Assembly (NCBI GenBank): GCA_905250025.1
Contig: CAJNOJ010000332.1
Span: forward strand, 1 to 64,000
Direction: 5' to 3'
Origin: Adineta ricciae
Taxonomy: Eukaryota > Rotifera > Eurotatoria > Adinetida > Adinetidae
DNA: 64,000 nucleotides
Part shown: piece by piece, positions 21,373 through 33,879 of the stretch
How the letters are laid out: every line of letters begins with the position of its first letter
How positions within the stretch are numbered: the stretch's first letter is position 1
Program-made: the position numbers and the translations under genes
Notes under the pieces: generated by a model
Databases searched by the model: none
The model's input: the letters and a program-made list of their open reading frames with translations, nothing else
What the model was told of the DNA's origin: nothing

Positions 21373-21866
21373 TTTATAAGAAGATTCTTTTTGGAATACT
21401 GTGTCTGTTGTTTGTGTGTCTTTGTCTTAATGAAAGCTACACGGGTTTTCTTTTCTTCTTTTTTTCTTATAAGGAACAAAACTAATGTATCGAAGAAGAA
21501 AGGAAACGTGACATATCAACAACTGAAAATTATCACGCTTGACGATCACTACTGGCGAATATATGATCATGTTAATCAACACCGAAGTAGTGGTGATCGT
21601 GATTGTTCGTTCTCACTTCCTTCTATTCCGTTTGAGAAAAGAAAATAACAAATCTGCGACCTAATGATTGTTGATTGATGGTTCTTCTGGGAGTTCACAT
21701 ACCTTTTCTCAAGGTTTATATGCAGAAGACTTGCCTCCTACTCCTCATCTTGCCGATACATGATAATCTCGATAATAATATACATGAATGTGTAGGTGTT
21801 TCGACGAATTTGACGTCAACGAAGTTTTTGTGATTGAGACGAACTCGAAAGAAAAACAAAAAAGAA
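21373..21866. other. Intergenic upstream of the neuropeptide gene
   Basis: An open frame of 85 codons at 21391-21648 has no start context, splice logic or family resemblance and is probably chance. The stretch should hold the promoter of the neuropeptide gene. Confidence 0.35.
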
Positions 21867-21867
21867 A

Positions 21868-21939
21868 GGTTCGAGCGAGGTTTGAACTCGCGACCTTCTG
21901 CGTGTAAAGCAGACGTGATAACCGCTACACCATCGAACC
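21868..21939 (-). tRNA. tRNA-Val (anticodon TAC)
   Basis: On the minus strand the sequence folds as a full cloverleaf. The acceptor stem is GGTTCGA with TCGAACC. The D arm contains GTGTAGCGGTTATCAC. The anticodon arm TCTGC-TTTACAC-GCAGA places TAC at 21904-21906, and the T arm carries GAGTTCAAACCTC. The body is nearly the same as animal tRNA-Val(TAC). There is no intron, and a T-rich tract follows as the Pol III terminator. Confidence 0.95.
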
Positions 21940-22140
21940 CATGCAGGTGTGGGTCGAAAATTGAACAACGATATTCAACAAGATTTTATCTATATTATCT
22001 TTGTTACTAATGATCCGAGTAACGTGTGGGAAAGTCAGATCTGACTAAAAACGGTTATCCGCTTTTACCATTATTCATGTTCCATCTGTTCTCGTAAATA
22101 TCTAAGTCATGGATAGACAACACAGCAAGGTGGATATAAG

Positions 22141-22240
22141 TATATAAATTCTTCCATTGTCCTGTAAAACGTTCAACATCAAGTAAGTTATATCATTCGA
22201 TTCATATCCGAAATCTTATTTGAAAGCTTTGTTTTTAGAG
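22141..22240 (+). promoter_or_regulatory. TATA box and 5' UTR intron of the ALF-like gene
   Basis: TATATAAA at 22141-22148 lies at the expected distance before a probable start site. A donor AA|GTAAGT near 22182 and an acceptor TTTTTAG near 22239 frame a short 5' UTR intron that ends eight bases before the ATG at 22248. Confidence 0.45.
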
Positions 22241-22247
22241 CTAAAGT

Positions 22248-22679
22248 ATGTCCTTTCAACTAATTTTACTGAGAATATTTCTGTGCATCAGCATTCAAGG
22301 TGCATTAGCACTTGATGGTAGTTCATCGGAACAAAATTACGATTTTCCTAATACTTGTGAAATCGAAGATCAATCGGACAATTGGAAAGATTGTGCAAAT
22401 AGTTTAAGTAAATATATTTGGAATAAGAATACGTGGTACGATGACCAACCAATTCAAATCTGCGATATCAAATGCTCGCGCATCATCAAAGGGCACGTCA
22501 GTAGTAAATTTCAGTGGGTTTGGGATGCTAGATTCCAATGCGAAAATAAAATCCCAGGCTTTATCGGTAGAGCTCGAGGTTTCAAAACTCGCCGAGAAGC
22601 GATGCAATCAGCCATGGCTCAAACCATTGAACAAGCATTTAACACAAATCAATTAACACCGAATGACTTCAAATGTTAA
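22248..22679 (+). CDS. Secreted protein resembling anti-lipopolysaccharide factor (ALF)
   Basis: One uninterrupted frame of 143 residues starts with a signal peptide (ILLRIFLCISIQGALA, cut near residue 21). The mature part has six cysteines at 37, 49, 72, 76, 98 and 143. Cys76 and Cys98 bracket a basic/aromatic stretch (SSKFQWVWDARFQ), as in the LPS-binding hairpin of arthropod anti-lipopolysaccharide factors. The segment after it (GFIGRARGFKTRREAMQSA, then TIEQAFNTNQLTPNDF) follows the ALF pattern of a Gly turn, a basic stretch and two helices ending in a [GN]xL[IT] motif. Identity is low, so the assignment rests on pattern. If right, it is an antibacterial effector. The coding part has no intron. 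Confidence 0.5.
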   Translation: MSFQLILLRIFLCISIQGALALDGSSSEQNYDFPNTCEIEDQSDNWKDCANSLSKYIWNKNTWYDDQPIQICDIKCSRIIKGHVSSKFQWVWDARFQCENKIPGFIGRARGFKTRREAMQSAMAQTIEQAFNTNQLTPNDFKC

Positions 22680-23300
22680 CATTTTTCTCTAAAAGAATAA
22701 ATAGACCACATATATCTCGGTGTTACATAATAAGTCTTTTGAACATGCGCAATTAACCGAGAGAGATTTTCTACACACGCACATAGAAGATTAAGACCTT
22801 GAATCTAAACTGTTTCATGTTGAAAGGATCGAAAACGGTACGTTATTGAATGTCTGTCAATGCATAGAGTGTATACGCATATTAATTGACCTGTCATGAT
22901 CGGAGAGCAAAAACAACATTTGTATATGTTTTCAAATCAATTAAAAGGAAGAGATTTCAAGTGAAAGAATATGTTCGAAACAAGAACAACTGAAGGTTAT
23001 CAGTAATATATTCGTGAAAAAGGTATAATTTCCTTCCGTTTCTTTTTTAATATATATTAAAACAAATGAAAGGAAAAAAAGTGAAGCATGAGCAATGGTG
23101 CGAACGCAAGAGGAAGAAAGGAAAAGAAGGAGAAAGAAAAGAAATGGAGAGAAAGTGAATGAAGACACATACAGTTACATTTTCTTTGAAGAAGAACGAA
23201 CAGAATGGGATTTGTTGGTATTTAGTTTTCTTTTTCAATGACCTTGTTCAATTATTCCATTGATACATGTTTGAATATTGACAATTATTTATCTGCGTGA
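22680..23300. other. Intergenic, purine-rich
   Basis: A stretch near 23060-23160 is strongly A/G-rich (GAAAGG and AAGAAAGG words). Frames there on the opposite strand are Phe/Ser/Leu runs and are artefacts. No gene is seen. Confidence 0.4.
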
Positions 23301-24711
23301 ATGTTAAAGTGGGCAGTGACATCGCGTTCGAATGATGAATTCGATCAAGATGAATGTTTAACATTTGAAAAGATTATCGAACAGCAGAAATTCCCGTGTC
23401 TCGTGCGAATCGATAATAATGACTCATTAGAGAATTATTTGATTTTATTATGTGAAACCAATGAACCGTATTTAAGTGTTTCGAATGAAACGAAACAATT
23501 TGCGATACCAATTTTATTCGATGGTTTGTTGCTCTTTCCATACCGATTCGTAATGCAAAATTTGTCTATTTTCAGGTCTCTTTGCTCTAGTCGAACACGG
23601 TATAACTCGTTACAATGTTCTTCAATCGATTCATTCTTTATTACCACATTTAAAACTTTCATACACACATTTTACAACTTTGAAATCGTATACCGTACAT
23701 CATAACTCATTGTCATGTCATTTAGATCCAGGGACACTTCTCGAACTTTGTCATAAACCAACAACAACATCAACAGTTCGTTTACGTACGCTATTCACGA
23801 GTTTACCACATTCGCTGAATAAACATTTGTTATTGAATCATCAAACAAAATTCTCGATTAAGAAGCAATTCTCAAGCAATGAACATTTCCAGGTGAAAAG
23901 CAATGTCCATCCAGATATTCTCACTCTCAAATCCGACTCCAAAGGAATCTTCGTTCCTGTCTATTCACAATTTCCCTCGGTATCTTCTCTGAATTCCTTC
24001 TCCTATCTTTCAAATCCCATTCAAGGTCTATACACAATTCAATTTCTGAGTGAACTAACTAATCACTACCCATTGATCGTCGAACTGATCATCAGTCGAT
24101 CATTAGAACAACACACATCCACTACCCTCGGCTATCCATTTCGGCGCATAACAGTTCATCGATTCGTTGAAAATCATCGCCGAATAGTCGCTTATGACAT
24201 GAAGAACAACAGTTTCATCGAGCTCGATCTTCAACATCGTCTCAATCTGTATGTAGTGAAACATCCGACTCACCAAAGTCAACACTATCAAACGCAATTA
24301 CGTTGGTGTCAAAAATATCTGCCATCATTTCGCTCACAAATCAAAACAATCCATCGGTCTATCAATGAGACAATGATGTTTATCCAAACAACACAATTTA
24401 CCAAACGACGATCTCAAGATTACCATCAACGACGAAATTCCTCCTCGGTAATCAAATCCACACCGAAAATGTTCTACAATTCTCAAGATTCGATCTCAAC
24501 GATGAACTTCCAACTTCAAAATCATCTCGCATCGAAATTCTTTACCATATCGAACGACTCGAAATACCAACAAAATCCGAGAAAGAATGCGCGAGTTCAT
24601 TTCAATGAGTCAACCATTGAACGATACTCGCAAATGAAGAAGTATTCCAAACGCGAGAAGACCGAAAAAACTGAAGAGAATGATGATATTTTTCAATGTA
24701 CTGCTTTATAA
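23301..24711 (+). CDS. CABIT-domain protein (THEMIS/GAREM-like)
   Basis: Two exons (23301-23523 and 23576-24711) join to 452 residues. The N-terminal half follows the CABIT pattern of THEMIS: a first helix with LTFEKIIEQQKFPCLVRI, then FAIPILFDGLFALVE (compare the LP..FPGLFKIV of THEMIS), an alternating beta region, and a second block with GIFVPVYSQFPSV and LSELTNHYPLIVELI. The C-terminal 150 residues are basic, Ser/Gln/Thr-rich and probably disordered, with an SxxTxR tail typical of adaptor proteins. CABIT proteins act as signalling adaptors downstream of tyrosine kinases. The assignment is by pattern, and a lineage-specific protein with chance resemblance cannot be excluded. Confidence 0.5.
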
Positions 24712-26188
<1,477 letters not shown>

Positions 26189-27233
26189 ATGAATTCAACC
26201 ACTGTTACTCTGTCGGTTTATCTTGCCAATGTTCAAATACAGATTATTAGATCACTGCTTACACCTGTCTACATCATCAGCAACTTAACAAACCTAGCGA
26301 ATATTCTCATCTTCTTACAACCCACTCTTCGCTCGCACGTTTGTTCCTATTATTTTATCGGCGCATCGCTTGCACATCTCCTGTATCTCAACATGGGGTG
26401 TTCAACACGAGTCATTTGGGCATGGACTGGTTATGATCTTTCTCTCAAATCTCTAATATTCTGTCAAACTCGAGTTTATTTTGTAATATTTGGTCTGAGT
26501 GCATCTCGATATCTTCTTTGTCTGATCTCGATCGATCGATGGATGATCACATCAAGAAATGCTCTCACTCGTCAACTGAGTTCGTCTAAAACTGCTCGAC
26601 GAATGATTATCGGAGGTATTGTCTTCCTACTTCTCATCATCATACATGCACCATTCGCATATGTTTTGACGGACACAATACCTTGTGGACCATCACCACA
26701 GTCGAACCTCTTCATGCTCTATACAATCTACAATGTAGCTCTATCACTTACTCCTCTCATAACTCTAGTCATATTCAGTCTTCTCATACTTTACAATATT
26801 GAACAGCTTCGAAGTCAACGAATTGTCCCTGTAGAACAGGCATCAGTAATGAACAATGTTTCACATGCTGGACGGCAATACAAAAAGAAGGATATGCAGT
26901 TCATTCGGCTAGCACTCATTCAAGTAGCGGCGTATCTTATTTTCAATACTCTTCATGCATATAACACGATTTACGCAGTTGCCACACAAAATCGAATAAA
27001 GACAGCAGATCAACGAGCGTTAGAAGGATTTCTGAATGGAATAGGTCTCAATCTCCATTATACATACACCGGGGTAAGGTTCCCAGTCAAATCATGCCGA
27101 TTAATTCGATACTTTTGTTTTTGTTTAGATTACTTTCTTCTTGTACACGATGGCATCTGTCTCGTTCCGGAAGATTTGTATCGATTTTTTGCGAAGACCG
27201 TTCAAACATCCGTTAGCTTTGAGACACGAATAA
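26189..27233 (+). CDS. Rhodopsin-like GPCR, tandem copy 1
   Basis: Two exons (26189-27073, 27129-27233) give 329 residues. Seven hydrophobic helices are visible. Helix 3 ends LISIDRWMITSR, a DRW variant of the class A DRY motif. Conserved cysteines in loop 1/helix 3 (FCQTR) and loop 2 (TIPCGPS) can form the usual disulfide. A short basic loop 3 (GRQYKKKDMQFIRLALIQ) leads to helix 6. The NPxxY region of helix 7 is degenerate (LHYTYTG|ITFFLYTMAS), and the intron cuts within it. N-terminal NST is a glycosylation site. The ligand is unknown. The gene is one of three in tandem, and with copy 2 it differs at only four residues before the intron. Confidence 0.88.
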
Positions 27234-27812
27234 TAAAATGAATAGAATTTAATATTCACTTTTCTTTCATTTAGATGGATCTGGACTATGTTCCACTCAT
27301 TTTTTACAGTTTCTATTCAACCGTAAAAACCTCATGACTAGAAATTACGTTTTTCCATGATTTTCTGCCAAGTCATGTTTGCATATTTCTATATGCTACT
27401 CTTTGTTCTGTGTTATCAGATGATGTTTTCAGTCAACAAGCACAAATGCAACGGTTCATATTAATAGCATCATTAACATACGATAGAATACTTCAGCTTT
27501 ATTTTTAACCCGTTCATCGATATTTTGAGCGTACCTGAACTCTTTTTATGAGCATCCCCTTGGATGAATCCGATGAATAAGATTTTTCAATTTTCTATCA
27601 AAAGAATTCTTTATAATAGACTGCTTTTAAGAATAATGAAAAGTGACATAAATCTGAGACAACCTAATGGCTTGTTTTATTCCGGAGCAATTATCCTTTT
27701 TCTTGAAGGTTTTGACAAGATTATTTGCTATTTTTACATTAACATCTTATTATGGACATATAAAGAAGTATTTATACACGTAATCCGCTTCTGTTTCCAT
27801 TTTCCATCAAAT

Positions 27813-28851
27813 ATGAATTCAACTACTGTTACTCTGTCGGCTTATCTTGCCAATGTTCAAATACAGATCATTCGATCATTGCTTACACCTGTCTACATCA
27901 TCAGCAACTTAACAAACCTAGCGAATATTCTCATCTTCTTACAGCCCACTCTTCGCTCGCACGTTTGTTCCTATTATTTTATCGGCGCATCGCTTGCACA
28001 TCTCCTGTATCTCAACATGGGGTGTTCAACACGGGTCATTTGGGCATGGACTGGTTATGATCTTTCTCTCAAATCTCTAATATTCTGTCAAACTCGAGTT
28101 TATTTTGTAATATTTGGTCTGAGTGCATCTCGATATATTCTTTGTTTGATCTCGATCGATCGATGGATGATCACATCAAGAAATGTTCTCATTCGTCAAC
28201 TAAGTTCGTCCAAAACTGCTCGACGAATGATTATCGGAGGTATCGTCTTTCTACTTCTCATCATCATACATGCACCATTCGCATATGTTTTGACCGACAC
28301 GATACCTTGTGGACCATCACCGCAATCGAACCTTTTCATGCTCTATACAATCTACAATGTAGCTCTATCACTTACTCCTCTCATAACTCTAGTCATATTC
28401 AGTCTTCTCATACTTTACAATATTGAACAGCTTCGAAGTCAACGAATTGTCCCTGTAGAACAGGCATCAGTAATGAACAATGTTTCACATGCTGGACGGC
28501 AATACAAAAAGAAGGATATGCAGTTCATTCGGCTAGCACTCATTCAAGTAGCGGCGTATCTTATTTTCAATACTCTTCATGCATATAACACGATTTACGC
28601 AGTTGCCACACAAAATCGAATAAAGACAGCAGATCAACGAGCGTTAGAAGGATTTCTGAATGGAATAGGTCTCAATCTGCATTACACATACACCGGAGTA
28701 GGGTTCCTAATCAAATCATACCGATTAATACCATACTTTTGTTTTTGTTTAGATTACTTTCTTCTTGTACACGATGGCATCTATCTCGTTCCGGAAGATT
28801 TGTATCGATTTGTTGCGAAAACCCTTCAAACACATTACAACTTCCAGATAG
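27813..28851 (+). CDS. Rhodopsin-like GPCR, tandem copy 2
   Basis: Exons 27813-28697 and 28753-28851 give 327 residues. The first exon differs from copy 1 at four residues (for example Val10 to Ala), and the intron and third codon positions are nearly the same, so duplication or gene conversion was recent. The last 15 residues differ because of changes near the stop. The frame is open upstream to 27564, but the ATG at 27813 was chosen because it aligns with the start in copies 1 and 3; the 83 upstream codons have no counterpart there. The class A features are as in copy 1. Confidence 0.88.
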
Positions 28852-29835
28852 GGACAGTGAAATGATTAAAGAATTTTGTAAAATTTTCACATCTTCTCGG
28901 AAATTTCTGCTTTAAAAAATTAATTCAATAAATAGACTTCGTTATGTTTAATATACTCTTCAGTCAATTTTACTTCTCGTGATCACATCAAGAAACAAGT
29001 GTGTAAAATTCCTTACAACTCGCCACTTGGATAAACGACGTTGACTCACATTTCTTCATTCAAATATATATAGAAATGCCGTTATAGAAGCAAATCATAA
29101 GTTTTCTACGACGAAAATAGATTGATGGAAGTGAAGCGTATGACGTTTCATTCTCTCGTCAGTGGGAGAAATAGTAATCTGAAAAGTATTTGTCTTTTTC
29201 TTTATTGATTACGAATAGTAGATGTACAAATGTCATCCTTGTCTATCATGTCAGAGACATTTCTTACCTTAGGAAAAATACATCACAAAATTTTTGACGA
29301 AGCTCGACGAGAAACGAAACAAGTAACATGTAAAAGCCATAAAACTAATGTTTTCTTATTGCTGTAGAATTGGCAATACCCTTGAATATTCCGCCTCTAC
29401 CAGGTCTTTCTGACTGATTTTATATCCTCACTTTGTACATTACCTAAAAAAAAAGACAATGATCAGGTTTTCTATGTATAATGACACAGACATACCGAAA
29501 GACGACGTGTTTTAGTGTAATTTCTATTTTTGTATCTTGAACAGCTTACATTCTTACCATGTCTTAAAAGAGCACTACCAGTCAAAGAAATAATAATGTT
29601 CTTAACCAGAGTGAAACCCAACACATCTTCCATGAAAAACTTGTTTTCAATCTAAGCCACGAGACAGAGACAACCTGTAAATGTGCTAATAACTTATTTT
29701 ATTTCAAATGGAACATTTCCTTATTCCTGTCATTATTTTAATGAGTTTTCTTTTATTTTAACAATATTCTTATTTTATAGCCCCTTACGCGGGTGAACAT
29801 AGTGACACTTATTTTTCCTTAGCATCAACATAAAT
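28852..29835. other. Intergenic between GPCR copies 2 and 3
   Basis: AT-rich spacer with no coding frame. Nothing else was seen. Confidence 0.4.
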
Positions 29836-30890
29836 ATGAATTCAACCACTGTTACTCTATCAGTTTATCTTGCCAATGTTCAAACACAGATCGTTCGATC
29901 ACTCCTCACGTCTATCTACATCATCGGCAACTTAACAAACCTAGCAAATATTCTCATCTTCTCTCAAGCCACTCTTCGCTCGCACGTTTGTTCCTATTAT
30001 TTCATTAGTCTATCACTTGCACACCTTTTATATCTCAACATGGGATGTTCAACACGGATCATTTGGGCATGGACTGACTATGATCTTTCTCTCAAATCCT
30101 TAGCTTTCTGTAAGGCTCGAATTTATTTTGTTTTGGTAGGCTTAACCACTGCTCGTTATCTTCTTTGTCTGATCTCGATTGATCGATGGATGATCACATC
30201 AAGAAATGCACTCACTCGACGACTGAGTTCGCGAAAAGTTGCTCGACGACTAATTATTGGGGGTATCATCTGTTTACTTTTCATCATTATACACACATCT
30301 TTTGCTTACACCATAATCAGAAATACAACATGTGCAGTACCAACCGAATCGGGTTTTTTTATACCCACTACTATTTATAATGTTGCTTTATCTCTTGTTC
30401 CTCTCATAATCCTTGTTATATTTAGTCTTCTCATGCTTTACAACATTCACCATGTTGAAAAACAACAAATTACTCCCGCAGAACGATCTATGGTGACAAA
30501 TGTTGCCTCATTTCATGGACGGCGATACAAAAAGAAAGACATTCAGTTTATTCGACTTACACTTCTTCAAGTGACTGCGTATTTCGTCTTCAATACACTT
30601 CTCGCGTATAACACGATCTATACCGTTGCCACACAGTATCATACAAAAACAATAGATCGACAAGCTCTAGATGACTTCTTGTATGGGCTAGGTTTGAATC
30701 TTCATTATACATACACAGGAGTAAAGTTTCTAACGAGAATAATACGATTCATTTGATATCTGTCACTGTTTAGATCACCTTCTTCTTGTACACAATAGCG
30801 TCGAGGTCGTTTCGAAAGATTTGTATTGAATTTTTACAGCGATTGTATGGGAATCTCTTGAATGTAATGTATTTACGGACAAATCGCTGA
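29836..30890 (+). CDS. Rhodopsin-like GPCR, tandem copy 3 (diverged)
   Basis: Exons 29836-30720 and 30774-30890 give 333 residues. The first exon is exactly as long as in copies 1 and 2 (885 bp), and the intron sits at the same place in helix 7. Divergence is moderate: the extracellular loop 2 reads RNTTCAVPTESG in place of DTIPCGPSPQSN, while the helix 3 end ISIDRWMITSRNALTR is unchanged. Changes cluster in extracellular loops and helix 4-5, where a ligand would bind, so it may respond to another ligand. This is the oldest split of the three. Confidence 0.87.
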
Positions 30891-33879
30891 GTTATTATAC
30901 TGTATATGGTAGTCTTTACAGCATGGCTTCAAGTGATATTCATATGATTCAATCAAAAGCCTTTCTCGAAACAATTATCGATTGAATCTTCTTCGATGCA
31001 TCGATGTCACTGAAAAACACTACAATAAATTTCAATACAACTGATCTGTCCAAACCTAAAATCATCTTTCACATGTTTCTGTTAAAAGAAAAACTTGTTT
31101 CATTTGATTATTGATTCTTTTCACTTATGACGTTCTTATATTTACTTTCCAAATAATCGCATTTTCAGTTAAGTGTATGTGTGTGTGTGTTTATGTTCAT
31201 TTGTGAGCGAACACCGGTAGTCACACGTCTATGTCAATGTACATTTATTCTTCATGATGGATAGAGACAGACAGACAGGCAGGCTGTCGTCATCGTCGTG
31301 GATCATTGGTGTCATAAGACGATCAACACGATTGAGCAAAATAATATTGAACTAAGAATGTCTTTCGTTTCGTCCTTTTCTTCTTATTTTATCTAATGTA
31401 TTTTCACACATTTTGTCGAACAACGAATGAAAAAACGCAGTTAACGTGTTGTTGATTCAGTAAAATGACACAAAAAAATTCTCAATGCACCGATCAAACG
31501 TCCCTGTTTTCATTTGATCTGACCGGTCGATTTCCTCTTTCGAAATCACATTCAGTTTTCAATCCCTCTCTCTCTCTCTCGTTCGTCGTGTCACATACTC
31601 ATATCATCAACGAAACTCAATTAGCTCTCACTTTTCCCTTCGACTGATAAGTTTCATTAGCATCAGCAGATGATAAGACATTCCGTATGATTGCATTCAT
31701 TTTTGTCTTCGACATTCTAAAGCAGAGAAAGGCGGAGTTTCTTATTCTTTCGGTCGACTGCTCTAAACAAATCAATGAATAAAATGAACAGTTTGAATGC
31801 TATTGCTAATAATCAAATCAGATCTATTCCACCTTCCGTTTTTACTTCAGGCTGTTCTATTCATAGAATAGACAAAGTGACTTATCAGGAATCATCTGCT
31901 GAACGTGATACGACACGAGAAATTTTGTCAAAAAGTCTTTCATATTGGATTTCCGTTTCGTTGTCGGCATCTGCTTCGTCTTGTTCATCAAATAGATCAA
32001 TGCACGTGCTGATCAAGTCCTCGGAAATCGAACTCATCAGTGGAAATATATGCTGACCGCCTGTGGTGTTCAGTTGACCTGACAGAAATCGATTAATGCG
32101 TGTTGTTCATCAACGAACAATATTGTTGTCGTTGTCGTCGTCGTCGTCTGTCAATCAGCCGTGATGCAAGAGCAATTTAGTATTTATTCGCCGCTCGCTC
32201 GCACGCGCACCTTTGTCTTCTTCGAAAAGAAAAAAAACTTCTCAACACGTGCCCTAATCATGTCTTTCTCTTTATTCATCGAAGCGAATTTTTAATAGGG
32301 CATTATTTACACTTGAATGTAAAGGTATTTCCTCTATCGAACAACAAAGAAGAAGAAGAATAAGGCCTATTATTTCTCCCACAGATCAAACGTCTTTTCA
32401 TTCTCAAGAAGAAAATCATCATCATCATCATTATTATCAGAAAACACATAGCCAAGCTAATTAGTCCGAGCATTCGAAAAATAAATCACCTGCGTGATCG
32501 CGTGTGCGCAGGAAACTAATATTTGATGGGTTGGGCAGTTCTCATCCCAACGTGATATCGATAATAATGATCGATAGCAATGTTGATTATGCAATTGAAA
32601 AAGAAACGAAAGACGATTAACTGATATATGTGCATTTGTGTGTTTGTTTGTGTACATTGGATGATAAATCAAATATTCATGTCGATAGCTGAGGAAAAAA
32701 CTGAAAGTTAATTAAATCAAAAGGGAAAGATTGAGAGAGAGAGAGAGAGAGAAGAATAAAAACTTCGATATTAAAATTTGTCTTGAATAATTAACAGAAA
32801 AGAAAAGATGTTTATTGACATTCAACACACAAGTCAGAAAGCTTCTTCACTAACATCAACGGAAATGTTTCTCATTTCGTATGCAGTCTAGAAACATCAT
32901 TCATTCTTCCACCTTGTTAATTTACATTTTGTTTTCTTCTAATATTGACTAAAAAATGTGTTCTTCGTTTCTCACTCATCTGCGAGATTCCATTACATCC
33001 ATCGGACTCTAATAGACTACATTACGTTGATGTCGGAAATCAATTTTCTTGATGTATTCGCACGCAGAGAGACTTTTTTGTCTATATTTCCAAACATGCT
33101 AGCAGATATGTAATAGCTAGAGAGCGAGAGAGAGGAACACAGTGCGCAGTCAATTTTTTTTCAGGAAATAACTATTGATGCTTGAACTTTGCCAGGCAAA
33201 AGAATAGATAATGTGAGCACAGAGGAAAAAAGCTAGGAGACAGTTACTTCCGTTGTCGTCAAAATAAATGAACAAAAGAAGTTCGCTCGGACATGATCAG
33301 ATTGAATTTGATTAGGAATAAATTTATTCAAACTCAAAAAATCTTCTCACGTAAAACCTTGTCATTTATTGTTTTTCAATCGATAAAGAATCTGTCTTCA
33401 TCCAATCGTCGTTTTTGTGCGTTGAAGAGGAGAAGAAAGAGAAGAGAACGAATATGTGAGCTCGGTGATAGATTAATCAGAACGAGGAAGAGAATCATTA
33501 TGATTGGTGAAAATTTTTCATTGGATGTGCAGACATGCGCAGAGATTGATGAAATGATTTTTTTTCTATGAGAGAAAAGAGAGCGAGAAAAAAAGAGCGA
33601 GAGAGACGGAAAAGGCTCAGTTCCTGCTTCCTTCTGCTCCTCATTCGTCATTACTACTTGAACGTTGTCGTCAACTTCCACAAGAAGAAATCAAACGGCA
33701 GTGACAACGGAGATTGAATCTCTCTTAATCGGCCATTGCATTTCCGTGAAAAGTTTTTCTTTTTTCTCTGTCGGTCGTCGACACGATTTTAAGGAAGTCC
33801 GGGACTTAAAGGCGTCCTCTTTTTCTCGTTCGTTCTTCAACGACATATCTATACATACGTATAACAACATCAACACATC
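30891..33879. promoter_or_regulatory. 3-kb microsatellite-rich flank of the ETS gene
   Basis: No convincing gene was found in this stretch. It carries many simple repeats: TG at 31173-31190, GACA/GGCA near 31265, CT at 31564-31580, GTC near 32125-32150, CAT near 32415-32430, GA at 32733-32752, and GAGA-rich blocks near 33120 and 33590. Several frames of 60-130 codons exist on both strands but are low-complexity. Its position before a developmental ETS factor suggests a long regulatory region and 5' UTR; this is inference. Confidence 0.4.

Noticed and set aside
23047-23238. Minus-strand Phe/Ser-rich frames
   Set aside because: They are the complement of a purine-rich tract, not protein-like.
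27564-27812. 83 extra N-terminal codons on GPCR copy 2
   Set aside because: Copies 1 and 3 start at the aligned ATG and have no such extension; the upstream frame is open by chance.
31775-32056. Ser-rich 93-codon ORF upstream of the ETS gene
   Set aside because: Low complexity, no splice connection to the ETS exons, and microsatellites on both sides.
32701-32760. GA repeats as a CRISPR-like array
   Set aside because: Simple dinucleotide microsatellite without spacers.
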